A stretch of 22,646 nt of DNA, taken from assembly GCA_035632095.1 (NCBI GenBank), contig DASQHM010000191.1:1-22646 (forward strand), read 5' to 3'. A program made the position numbers and the translations under genes. Within the stretch, counting starts at the first letter, position 1. Each line of letters starts with the position of its first letter. The notes under the pieces were generated by a model, which was given only the letters and a program-made list of their open reading frames with translations, was not told the origin of the DNA and did no database searches. The stretch comes from DASQHM01 sp035632095 (GTDB lineage Bacteria; Pseudomonadota; Alphaproteobacteria; Ferrovibrionales; Ferrovibrionaceae). Shown here in pieces: positions 7,764 through 15,504 of the stretch.

Positions 7764-8953
7764 GCCACCGCCTCCATCACATGGATCAGCGCGGCGTTGT
7801 AGTTGCCGAGTTCGCAACTGGTGATGCCGATCTCGGCGCCCGGCACCTGCCGCTCGCCGGCGCGGTGGCGAAGCTGCTCGGCCATCTCGACGATGCTGTA
7901 AAGCGGCGTGCAATAGGGCGGATGGCCGCGCGATTGCAAGCCGCCCGACGTGCAGATCGGAATCCGCCCGCCGAGCGCAGTCTCGCCCGCGGCCGTCGCC
8001 TTCGCGCCCCGCCCGCGCGGCACCAGGCCGCAGGCTTCCGCCACGCAAATCTCGACGATGGTGCAGGGCGCATAGAGCTCGGCGAAGTCGATGTCGGCGG
8101 CTTTGATCCGCGCGTCGTCGTAAGCCGCGCGCGCCGCGCGGCGAGCGGCCTCGAACGCCGTCATGTCGTTCGGTACTTCGCTGATCTGATGCGCGCCTTC
8201 ATGGTGAAAGCCGCGGCCCCGGATGTGCGCATAAGGCTTCTTCAGGCCGCGCGCCACATCCTCGCTCGCCAGCACGATGCAGGCGGCGCCGTCGGAACGC
8301 GGCGGCACCTCGTAAAGGCCGAGCGGCTCGACGATCGGCCGCTGTGCCAGGACTTCTTCGAGCGTGATGGGCTTGCGGAACTGCGCCAGCGGATTGAGCG
8401 CGGCATGGCGGCGGTTCTTCACCGCCACCATGGCGAGCTCCGCGCGCGTCGCGCCGAAATCGTGCATATAGCGCGCCGCGTCCATGGCGTACCAGGAGAT
8501 CGGCGTGAAGCCGCAAGGGGTCTGGAAATCCACGTCGCCGGTCGCGCGTATGGTCGTGTTGAGATGCTCCGCCGTGGGAGCGCCGGTCTCGAAACTGGTG
8601 CCGAGCGCCAGCGCCACGTCGGCGCGGCCGGACGCAACCTGCTCCATGGCCTGATCGAAGGCGAGGCCGCCGGTCATGCCGTTGCCCAACACCTCCATCA
8701 GAATGCCGTCGCATTTGATGCGCAGGTAGTTGGCCATGAAGGTGCCGAAGTACATCTGCTTGGTATAGACGCGCGGATGGGTGAAGACGAGCGAGCCGAT
8801 GTCGGACTTGTCGATGCCTGCGTCCGCCACCGCATCGAGCACGCAACCGGCGAGCACCTCGTGTTCGATCACTTGCAGCGGTGCGCTCTCGGGCTGCATC
8901 AGGCGTCCGCAGGGCACGGCCGCCGCGCCGATCACCGCGACCGGCCTAGCCAC
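7760..8953 (-). CDS. Thiolase-fold protein lacking the catalytic cysteine (SCP2-thiolase-like, possible aldolase)
   Basis: The protein is 397 residues with a full thiolase superfamily fold, comparable in length to the canonical thiolase at 3993-5198. At the nucleophile position the motif is LGNGMTGG (89-96), so Met93 replaces Cys. The HDCF position reads YAPC within ELYAPCTIVE (292-301). A His is kept at H344 in GGLQSRGHPPYC, but the following Gly-rich loop is altered. Loss of the nucleophile is known in Ltp2-type retro-aldolases that work with DUF35 partners. A C-C lyase role is therefore more likely than thiolysis, but is unproven. The GTG start at 8953 has GAGG 6 bases upstream and overlaps the CoA-transferase end by 8 bases. 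The DUF35 gene overlaps its stop. Confidence 0.87.
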   Translation of the reverse strand: MARPVAVIGAAAVPCGRLMQPESAPLQVIEHEVLAGCVLDAVADAGIDKSDIGSLVFTHPRVYTKQMYFGTFMANYLRIKCDGILMEVLGNGMTGGLAFDQAMEQVASGRADVALALGTSFETGAPTAEHLNTTIRATGDVDFQTPCGFTPISWYAMDAARYMHDFGATRAELAMVAVKNRRHAALNPLAQFRKPITLEEVLAQRPIVEPLGLYEVPPRSDGAACIVLASEDVARGLKKPYAHIRGRGFHHEGAHQISEVPNDMTAFEAARRAARAAYDDARIKAADIDFAELYAPCTIVEICVAEACGLVPRGRGAKATAAGETALGGRIPICTSGGLQSRGHPPYCTPLYSIVEMAEQLRHRAGERQVPGAEIGITSCELGNYNAALIHVMEAVA

Positions 8954-10133
8954 GATCCGCCTCGTGCGCCAGGATACCGGCGTTCTCAAGCGCCGCGATC
9001 TCGTCCGGCGCCATGCCAAGCAGCCCTTCGCAGATTTCGCGGTTGTGCTGGCCGAGGCGCGGCACCCAGCCGGCGGCCTGCGGTTGCGTTTCGGAGAGCC
9101 TGTACGGGCTGTTGGTGACCTTGAACGGGCCCGCGCCGTCGTCGCAATCGACCAGCATGCCGCGATGGGCGAGTTGCGCGTCGCCGAGCGCCTCGGACAG
9201 GGTCGCATAGCGCGCGGCCGGACAGCCCGCCGCGCGGAACGCGGTTTCGCATGCGGATGCGGTTCGCGCGCGCGTCCAGTCCTCGACCTGGGCCATGAGC
9301 TGCAGCCAATGGCGGGCGCGCTCGGGCCCGGTGGCGTAGCGCGGGTCCTCGATCCACTCCGGCCGGGCGACGGCGCGGCACATGTCGGCGAAGTTGCTGG
9401 CGGTGACTGGGGCAACCACGACAAAGCCGTCGCTCGCCTGCAGCGGCACGTAGATCGGCCGCGCGCGGTTGTTCGGGAATTGCACCGCCTGGGCGTCGTA
9501 GGGCATCAGGCTGATCATGGCGTCCATCAGCGCCACATCGACCATCTGGCCCTGCCCCGTTCGCTCCCGATGCAGCAGCGCCGATTGAATGGCCGATGCG
9601 GCAAGCGCGCCGGAGAGCACATCGGCCACGTTGGCGCCGGTATTGGCCGGCCGCGTTTCGCCGCCGGTCTGATAGGCGAGATTGACCAGATCGTAGCCGC
9701 TCGCAGCATGCACGATGGGCGCGTAGGCCGGCCGCTCGGCGCCCGGCCCGCTTTGGCCGAAGCCCGAGATCGAGGCGTAGACCAGATCCGGCTTTAGCGC
9801 GCGCAAGGTCTCGTAGCCGATGCCGATCCGGCGCGCCACGCCGGGGCGGAAGTTCTCGATCACGACATCGGCCTTGCGCACAAGGGCGTGCACCAGGGCG
9901 CGGCCTTCCGGTTTCGCCAAGTCAACGGCGATGCTCTTCTTGCCGCAATTGAGCTGGCCGAAATAGGCGCTGCGTCCGTCACGAACCGGCGCGGCGTGCC
10001 GGATGTGATCGCCTTCCGGCGGTTCGATCTTGATCACTTCCGCGCCGAGATCGGCGAAGAGCCGCGTGCAATAGGGACCCGCCAGCATGCGGGTGAAATC
10101 CAGCACGCGGATGCCGAACAGCGCGCCGCCCAT
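8946..10133 (-). CDS. CaiB/BaiF family III CoA-transferase (copy 2 of the cluster)
   Basis: Transfers CoA between acyl-CoA and a free carboxylate through a mixed anhydride/thioester on a conserved Asp. The protein is 395 residues. The family N-terminus ALFGIRVLDFTRMLAGPYCTRLFADLGAEVIKIEPPEGD is followed by NCGKKSIAVDL, VVIENFRPGV and SISGFGQSGP. The catalytic Asp is D171 in GANVADVLSG, then LLHRERTGQGQ. The ATG at 10133 was chosen because the fold starts there, although the ribosome-binding site is weak. The gap to the upstream crotonase is 5 bases and the thiolase-like gene overlaps its end, so the three are one operon. It probably activates the pathway acid with CoA recycled from a product or from succinyl-CoA. 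The acid is unknown. Confidence 0.9.
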   Translation of the reverse strand: MGGALFGIRVLDFTRMLAGPYCTRLFADLGAEVIKIEPPEGDHIRHAAPVRDGRSAYFGQLNCGKKSIAVDLAKPEGRALVHALVRKADVVIENFRPGVARRIGIGYETLRALKPDLVYASISGFGQSGPGAERPAYAPIVHAASGYDLVNLAYQTGGETRPANTGANVADVLSGALAASAIQSALLHRERTGQGQMVDVALMDAMISLMPYDAQAVQFPNNRARPIYVPLQASDGFVVVAPVTASNFADMCRAVARPEWIEDPRYATGPERARHWLQLMAQVEDWTRARTASACETAFRAAGCPAARYATLSEALGDAQLAHRGMLVDCDDGAGPFKVTNSPYRLSETQPQAAGWVPRLGQHNREICEGLLGMAPDEIAALENAGILAHEADRG

Positions 10134-10138
10134 GACGC

Positions 10139-10933
10139 TCAACGGCCGCGGAACGCGGGCTTGCGCTTTTCCATGAACGCGGTGCGGCCCTCGACGTAGT
10201 CTTCGCTGGCGAAGCACTTGTCGACCGCCGCCTGGGCCGCGGCGAGATCGCGCTTGTCCGGGTCTTTGGCGAGCTCGGCGACGCAACGGCGCACCGCGGC
10301 GATGGTGAGCGGTGCGTTGGCGCCGATGGTGGCGGCATAGTCGCGCACAAAGGCTTCGAGCTCAGCGACCGGGCGGACCCGGTTCACCAGGCCCATGACT
10401 TGAGCCTCGGCCGCGTCGAATTGGCGCGCCGTGAAGAAGATTTCCTTGGCGAACGAAGGCCCGACGATGTCGGCCAGGCGCTTGATGCCGCCGAAGGCGT
10501 AACCGAGGCCGAGCTTGGCCGCGGGCACGGCAAAGCGCGAATTGTCCGACGCGATGCGCAAGTCGCAGCAGAGCGCGACGCCCAAGCCTCCGCCGATGCA
10601 ATAGCCCTGGATCATCGCGATGGTCGGCTTGGCGCAATTGATGATGGCGACGTTGGCCTTGTCGGAGATGGCGTTGTATTCCGCGACGCTGTCCTTGGAG
10701 GAGCGCTTCTCCTCGAATTCGGAGATGTCGGCGCCCGATACGAACGCCTTGCCGCCGGCACCCGAGAGCACCACGACGCGGATGGCGTCGTCGCGCTCGA
10801 ACTCGCCCAGGATCTCCGGCACCGCCCGCCACATATCGACCGAGACGGCGTTCAGCCGCGCCGGATTGTTGAAAGTCATCCAGCCGACCGCGCCGTCCTT
10901 GCGCGCAATCATCCGTTCCGTACTGGTCTGCAT
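10139..10933 (-). CDS. Enoyl-CoA hydratase/isomerase family protein (crotonase fold) without canonical Glu pair
   Basis: The protein is 264 residues, crotonase length. Oxyanion-hole segments SGADISEF (67-74) and GYCIGGGLGVALCCD (110-124) and the C-terminal EGRTAFMEKRKPAFRGR are standard. The two Glu residues of enoyl-CoA hydratase (rat E144 and E164) fall at G118 and A138 (VPAAKLGLGYAFGG) by motif alignment. A normal hydration reaction is therefore doubtful; isomerase, lyase or decarboxylase chemistry is possible. The ATG at 10933 has AAGGAG 6 bases upstream. It begins a tight unit with the CoA-transferase, thiolase-like and DUF35 genes. The palindromic repeat lies in the 163 bases upstream. 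Confidence 0.88.
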   Translation of the reverse strand: MQTSTERMIARKDGAVGWMTFNNPARLNAVSVDMWRAVPEILGEFERDDAIRVVVLSGAGGKAFVSGADISEFEEKRSSKDSVAEYNAISDKANVAIINCAKPTIAMIQGYCIGGGLGVALCCDLRIASDNSRFAVPAAKLGLGYAFGGIKRLADIVGPSFAKEIFFTARQFDAAEAQVMGLVNRVRPVAELEAFVRDYAATIGANAPLTIAAVRRCVAELAKDPDKRDLAAAQAAVDKCFASEDYVEGRTAFMEKRKPAFRGR

Positions 10934-10998
10934 CGCTGTCTCCTTAAGCCCACGCCGCGCCGATCTTAACCGAAAGCCGCCACCGCGGCGCAACTACC

Positions 10999-11094
10999 CC
11001 TCACCCGCTCGCTTCGCTCGCCACCCTCTCCCACAAGGGGAGAGGGAACGCGCCGAGTAACCCTCTCCCCTTGTGGGAGAGGGTTAGGGTGAGG
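10999..11094. repeat. Composite intergenic palindromic repeat element
   Basis: The core is a perfect 23-bp inverted repeat (11024-11046 and 11061-11083) around a 14-base spacer. Each 23-bp arm is itself a hairpin of CCCTCTCCC, five bases and GGGAGAGGG. Outer arms CCTCACCC (10999-11006) and GGGTGAGG (11087-11094) enclose it, with a small GCTCGCTTCGCTCGC palindrome inside. This architecture resembles the abundant REP-like intergenic elements of Rhizobiales. It abuts the stop of the DUF559 gene (11097) and separates it from the downstream crotonase. It could terminate or attenuate the transcript or protect its 3' end. Confidence 0.8.
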
Positions 11095-11096
11095 TG

Positions 11097-11447
11097 TCAT
11101 TTCAGCAACGCTTGCTGAATGCGAGCAAGCACCCCATCGAGGTTGCCCAGCACTTCGTGATTCCAAAACCGGATGATCTTGTAACCATCCGCCTCAATCC
11201 GCCCAGTGCGTGAGGTTTCGTCTTTGTCGGCGTGCTGACCGCCATCCAACTCGATAACCAGCCGCTTCTCTTGGCAGACGAAATCTACAATGAAGGAGCC
11301 GATAGGTTGCTGTCGGCGAAATTTGAACCGAAATAGCTGCCGATCGCGCAGGGCCGACCACAGCTTGCGTTCGGCCTCTGTCGAGTCGCGTCGCAGTCTG
11401 CGGGCCACTTCATTCAACGGCGCCCTCGGCCGCGCCAACCCGCTCAC
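11097..11447 (-). CDS. DUF559 endonuclease-domain protein (Vsr/PD-(D/E)XK-like)
   Basis: A small 116-residue protein of the DUF559 group, related in fold to the very-short-patch-repair endonuclease. An N-terminal basic helix region (ARRLRRDSTEAERKLWSALRDRQL) leads to FKFRRQQPIGSFIVDFVCQEKRLVIELDGGQHAD with candidate metal-binding acids D55, E66 and D68. GYKIIRFWNHEVLGNLDGVL follows. This is full length for the family. Activity and target are not known. The GTG start (11447) overlaps the CoA-transferase stop (GTGTGA). The gene directly borders the palindromic element at 10999-11094 and has no evident link to CoA metabolism, so it may be an inserted passenger. Confidence 0.85.
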   Translation of the reverse strand: MSGLARPRAPLNEVARRLRRDSTEAERKLWSALRDRQLFRFKFRRQQPIGSFIVDFVCQEKRLVIELDGGQHADKDETSRTGRIEADGYKIIRFWNHEVLGNLDGVLARIQQALLK

Positions 11448-12634
11448 ACGATCTTGCGCCGGCGTAGGTCGGCGATGGACGCGTCGTCGTAGCCGAATTC
11501 GCGCAGGACCTCGTCGGTGTGCGCGCCTTTCTCGGGCGTCGGCGCCGCGATGGTGTTCGGCGTGCGGCTGAGTTTCACCGCCTGGTTCACCACCTGCAAG
11601 GCGCCGAGCTTCGGATGGGTGACGTCGGCGGCCATGCCGAGGTGGCGCACTTGCGGATCGGCGAAGACCTCATCCATCTTGTAGATGGGCCCGCAGGGCA
11701 CGCCGGCCTCGTTCAGAATGTCGATCCATTCGCGGCTCGACTTCTGCCGGGTGATCTCGGCGACGGCGGCGTTGAGCGCCTTGCGGTTTTTCGAACGCTT
11801 TCCGTCCGTGTCGAAATCCGGGTTCTGGGCCAGGTGCTTTCCGCCGATGGCTTCGCAAAAGCGCCGGAAGATGTGCGAACCGGCGGCAGCGATGTTGATG
11901 TGCCCATCGCTGGTCGGGAATACCCCGGTCGGAATGCTGGTCGGATGATCGTTGCCGGCCTGGCCCGGCACGTCCTTGGCGATCAGCCAGCGCGCCGCCT
12001 GGAAATCCAGCATGGCGATCTGCGCCTGCAGCAGCGACGACTGCACCCACTGGCCCTCGCCGGATACTTCGCGTTCCAGCAACGCCACGAGAATCCCCAT
12101 GGCGCAGAAGATGCCGGCCGACAGGTCCGCAACGGGGATGCCGACCCGCACCGGCCCCTGCCCCGGCAGGCCGGTGATGGACATCAGCCCGCCCATGCCT
12201 TGCGCCACTTGATCGAAGCCAGGCCGCTCGCGATAGGGTCCGTCCTGGCCGAAGCCGGAAATCGACCCGTAGACCAGGCGCTTGTTGATCGGCTTCAGGC
12301 TTTCGTAGTCGATGCCGAGGCGGAATTTCACGTCCGGCCGGTAGTTCTCCACCACCACGTCGGCGCCCGCCGCCATGCGCTTGAACACGGCGACGCCGTC
12401 CGGCTCCTTCAGGTTGAGCGTCATGCTGCGCTTGTTGCGGTGCAGGTTCTGGAAGTCCGGCCCGTGGCGCGGGCCGCCCATGTCGCCGCCTTCGACGCCG
12501 TCGGGCAATTCGATCTTGACCACATCGGCGCCCCAGTCGGCCAATTGCCGCGCCGCGGTCGGGCCCGCGCGAACCCGGGTCAAGTCCAGCACTTTGAATC
12601 GGGCCAAGGCTTTCGATGCGATCGGAGCGGGCAT
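11444..12634 (-). CDS. CaiB/BaiF family III CoA-transferase (copy 1 of the cluster)
   Basis: The protein is 396 residues. The N-terminal FKVLDLTRVRAGPTAARQLADWGADVVKIELPDG is followed by NLHRNKRSMTLNLKEPDG, VVVENYRPDV and GSISGFGQDGPYRERPGFDQVAQGMGG. The catalytic Asp is D170 in VGIPVADLSAG, then LLEREVSGEGQW. The late segment AGVPCGPIYKMDEVFADPQV is typical of the formyl-/succinyl-CoA:carboxylate transferase branch. The ATG at 12634 has AGGAG 8 bases upstream. It lies 41 bases after the importer ATPase on the same strand, so it probably activates the acid just imported. It differs clearly from the other CoA-transferase in the cluster, so the two probably act on different acids. Confidence 0.91.
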   Translation of the reverse strand: MPAPIASKALARFKVLDLTRVRAGPTAARQLADWGADVVKIELPDGVEGGDMGGPRHGPDFQNLHRNKRSMTLNLKEPDGVAVFKRMAAGADVVVENYRPDVKFRLGIDYESLKPINKRLVYGSISGFGQDGPYRERPGFDQVAQGMGGLMSITGLPGQGPVRVGIPVADLSAGIFCAMGILVALLEREVSGEGQWVQSSLLQAQIAMLDFQAARWLIAKDVPGQAGNDHPTSIPTGVFPTSDGHINIAAAGSHIFRRFCEAIGGKHLAQNPDFDTDGKRSKNRKALNAAVAEITRQKSSREWIDILNEAGVPCGPIYKMDEVFADPQVRHLGMAADVTHPKLGALQVVNQAVKLSRTPNTIAAPTPEKGAHTDEVLREFGYDDASIADLRRRKIV

Positions 12635-12675
12635 CAAAAAAACTCCTGTTGCAAGACCATCATGTCGGCGCGCCG

Positions 12676-13752
12676 TCACGCAGAAGCGATCGGTGCCAAC
12701 TGCTGCGGATCGAGCGACAACCACGCCTCGTCGCCGACGCGATAGATCTCGGACGGCGGCGCCGCGACCTTCAAGCGTAGCGCGCCGCCGCCGGGACTGA
12801 CCACATAATCCCAGGATTCGCCGAGATAGGCCCGCTCGAGCACGCGCACTTCGAGCGCGACCGCGCCCTCGGCGACTGTCGGTTTCAGGGCATCGAGGCG
12901 CAGATTGTGCGGGCGGATCGAGAAGGTCACGTGCCCATGCAGCCCCTGAGCGCCCGGAACATTGACGCGCGGTACGGCAAAGCCGTCGAACTGCACCCGC
13001 GATCCGTCGCACCGGCCGTCGATGAAATTTGTGCGTCCGATGAAACCGGCGACGAACCGCGTCTTCGGCCGCGTATATAACGTGTGCGGCGCGTCGACCT
13101 GTTCGATGCGGCCCTGGTTCATCACCGCGATGCGGTCGGAGGTGACCATGGCCTCGGACTGGTCGTGCGTGACGTAGACGGTGGTGATGCGGAATTCGTC
13201 GTGCAGCCGCCTGATCTCGAAGCGCATCTCCTCGCGCAAGTTGGCGTCCAGATTCGACAGCGGTTCGTCGAGCAGCAATACGGCAGGCTGGATGACGATG
13301 GCGCGCGCAAGCGCCACGCGCTGCTGCTGGCCGCCGCTGAGTTCGGCCGGATAGCGCTCCGCCAAGTGGTTCAATTGCACGACCTCCAGCATCTCGTGGG
13401 TCCGACGCAGCACCTCGTCCGTTGGCAGCCTGCGGAGCTTGAGGCCGAAGGACACGTTCTGCGCCACCGTCATGTTCGGCCAGACCGCGTAGCTCTGGAA
13501 GATCATCGACATGTTCCGCCGCTCCGGCGGCACCGAGCCGGACGGCGAGGACAGGACCGCGCCGTTCATTTCGACCGTGCCTTCGCTCGGGTCGAAGAAT
13601 CCCGCGATGATGCGAAGCGTCGTGGTCTTGCCGCAGCCGGACGGGCCCAGCAGCGACACGAATTCGCCTTCCGCAAGCTCCAGATCGACGCCGTCGACGG
13701 CTTTGAAGTCGCCGAAACGCTTGCCGAGCCCGCGCAGCGCCAGCTTGCTCAC
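12676..13752 (-). CDS. ABC transporter ATP-binding protein (Fe3+/spermidine/putrescine-type)
   Basis: ATPase of an importer of the CUT1/ferric/polyamine-type group; 358 residues. Walker A GPSGCGKT is at 36-43, Q-loop Q86, signature LSGGQQQR at 139-146, Walker B AVLLLDE at 157-163 and switch H196 (YVTHDQSEAM). It has VAGFIGRTNFIDG and a C-terminal TOBE-type regulatory/substrate domain (about 240-358, including FSIRPHNLRL). The GTG start at 13752 overlaps the permease stop by four bases (GTGA). The operon order binding protein, permease, ATPase is that of AfuABC/FbpABC, but the surrounding CoA genes point to an organic substrate. Substrate identity is not determinable from this subunit. Confidence 0.92.
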   Translation of the reverse strand: MSKLALRGLGKRFGDFKAVDGVDLELAEGEFVSLLGPSGCGKTTTLRIIAGFFDPSEGTVEMNGAVLSSPSGSVPPERRNMSMIFQSYAVWPNMTVAQNVSFGLKLRRLPTDEVLRRTHEMLEVVQLNHLAERYPAELSGGQQQRVALARAIVIQPAVLLLDEPLSNLDANLREEMRFEIRRLHDEFRITTVYVTHDQSEAMVTSDRIAVMNQGRIEQVDAPHTLYTRPKTRFVAGFIGRTNFIDGRCDGSRVQFDGFAVPRVNVPGAQGLHGHVTFSIRPHNLRLDALKPTVAEGAVALEVRVLERAYLGESWDYVVSPGGGALRLKVAAPPSEIYRVGDEAWLSLDPQQLAPIASA

Positions 13753-15485
13753 GCGCTTCTCCGCAGCATGAAGTCGCGGCCGATGACGCGGAATCCGAGC
13801 CCGGCAATGGCGATGGTGGTGACCAGCAGAATGGCGCCGAGCGCCGCGAGCACTTCGAAATTGCCCTCTTCCGAAAGGTCGAACAGCATGACCGAAATGA
13901 CCCGGGTTTTCGGGCCGACCAGGAAGATGGCGGAACTGAGCTCGCGCGTCGCCGGTATGAACACCAGGATCCACGAGCCCGCGAGGCTCTTCTTCAAGAG
14001 CGGCGCCAGGACCTTGGCGATGGCGGTCAATCGGCCGCCGCCCAGGATGCGCACCGCCTCTTCCATCTCGGCGCTGATGCTGGCGAGGCCGGCGGCGCTG
14101 CTGGTGTAGGCGATGGGCAGGAACCGCGTGGTGAAGCCGAGGATCAGGATCGCGGCGCTGCCGTAGAGCGCGAGCGGCGGCGGCGCGTAGGCTGCGTAGA
14201 AGCCGATGGCGAGCACGATGCCGGGAATGACGAACGGCGCCATGCAGGCGAGCGCCAGCAAATTGCCGAATGGCACCAGCTTGCGATTGACCACATAGGC
14301 GATGGCAAGCGCCAGCCCCATGGCGGCAAAGGCCGCGGCACCGGAAAACACGAACGTGTTGACGATCGCCGATTGGGCCTGGGTCTGCTCGAACAGCAGG
14401 TAGCGGAAGTTGTCGAGCGTGAGGTTGCCGAGCGAGAACCCGCGGCCCCAGGCCTTGGCGAAGGCCGCCTGCAGCAGCACGGTCATGGGCAGCAGCACGG
14501 ACAGCGACACGACGAACAGGGCGTAGCCGAGCATGACCCAACGCCAGACGCCGAGACGGATCAAGCGCCGCTCGCCGCCCTTGCCGGTGACGGAGGCGTA
14601 GCCCTTGCGCCCAAGCACGCGGCGCTGCAGCCAGAACAGCGCCACCGTGATCAGCAGCAGCGGCATGGCATAGGCGGACGCCTCCTCGACCTTCACCGGG
14701 TACTCGAAGAACTGCCAGAGCTGGGTCGAAACCACATGGAAGCGCGCGGGCAACGCGATCAAGGCCGGGGCGCCGAACAGCGCGATGGCTTCGAGAAAGC
14801 TGATGATCAGCCCGCCCAGGATCGCCGGAAACACCAGCGGCAAGGTGATGGTGAAGGTGGTGCGGAGCACGCCGGCGCCGAGCACGTGGGCGGCGTCCTC
14901 CATCTCGGACGAAACCAGATCGAGCGCCGAATTGGTGAAGACGAAGACGTAGGGAAACGAGGTAACAGCCACCACCAGGATCAGGCCCGGCATGGAATAG
15001 ACGTTGGCGAAGCCGTGTTCGGCGCCGGTCAGCGCCATCCACACGCGATTGATCCAGCCGGAATTGGGGCCGGCCAAAAGGATCCAGCCGATGGCGCCGA
15101 GGTAGGGCGGCGTGATGAACGCGCCGAACACCATCAGCCGCACGAAGCCTTTCGCCGGCATGTCGGTGCGCGAAATCGCCCAGGCGATGGGGAGGCCGAA
15201 TATGCCGGCAAGTGCCGCCACGCCCAAGCCCAGCGTCAGCGAGTTCATCAGCGCCTGGAGGTGGCGCACGCTGCCGTAGGCGTCAATGTAGTTGGCAAGG
15301 GTAAGCCGGCCGGTTTCCGCTTCCTGAAAGCTCGACAGCACGAGCCGGACCATGGGGCTCGCCACCAGAAAGACCAGCACGGCGATCATGACGACCCAAA
15401 GCAGCATGCTTGGATCGAACCGGCGGAGCCGGCGGGCGACCCGCTCGCCGGCGGTGAGGGGAACGGCGATGCCGCCGCTGCTCAC
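13749..15485 (-). CDS. ABC transporter permease, fused double-domain (FbpB/AfuB-type)
   Basis: Integral inner-membrane permease of 578 residues, formed by two homologous MetI-like domains in tandem (total about 12 predicted membrane helices). The first hydrophobic helix is at about 28-50 (MLLWVVMIAVLVFLVASPMV). Both domains carry an EAA coupling loop for the ATPase: EMEDAAHVLGAGVLRTTFTITLP (domain 1) and EMEEAVRILGGGRLTAIAKVLAP (domain 2). The fused layout is standard for ferric-type and some phosphonate/organic-acid importers. The start is a GTG at 15485 without an obvious ribosome-binding site, 19 bases after the binding-protein stop, so translation may be coupled. The ATPase gene overlaps its end. 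Confidence 0.92.
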   Translation of the reverse strand: MSSGGIAVPLTAGERVARRLRRFDPSMLLWVVMIAVLVFLVASPMVRLVLSSFQEAETGRLTLANYIDAYGSVRHLQALMNSLTLGLGVAALAGIFGLPIAWAISRTDMPAKGFVRLMVFGAFITPPYLGAIGWILLAGPNSGWINRVWMALTGAEHGFANVYSMPGLILVVAVTSFPYVFVFTNSALDLVSSEMEDAAHVLGAGVLRTTFTITLPLVFPAILGGLIISFLEAIALFGAPALIALPARFHVVSTQLWQFFEYPVKVEEASAYAMPLLLITVALFWLQRRVLGRKGYASVTGKGGERRLIRLGVWRWVMLGYALFVVSLSVLLPMTVLLQAAFAKAWGRGFSLGNLTLDNFRYLLFEQTQAQSAIVNTFVFSGAAAFAAMGLALAIAYVVNRKLVPFGNLLALACMAPFVIPGIVLAIGFYAAYAPPPLALYGSAAILILGFTTRFLPIAYTSSAAGLASISAEMEEAVRILGGGRLTAIAKVLAPLLKKSLAGSWILVFIPATRELSSAIFLVGPKTRVISVMLFDLSEEGNFEVLAALGAILLVTTIAIAGLGFRVIGRDFMLRRSA

Positions 15486-15504
15486 GGCACAACCGGCCGC
15501 GCCG

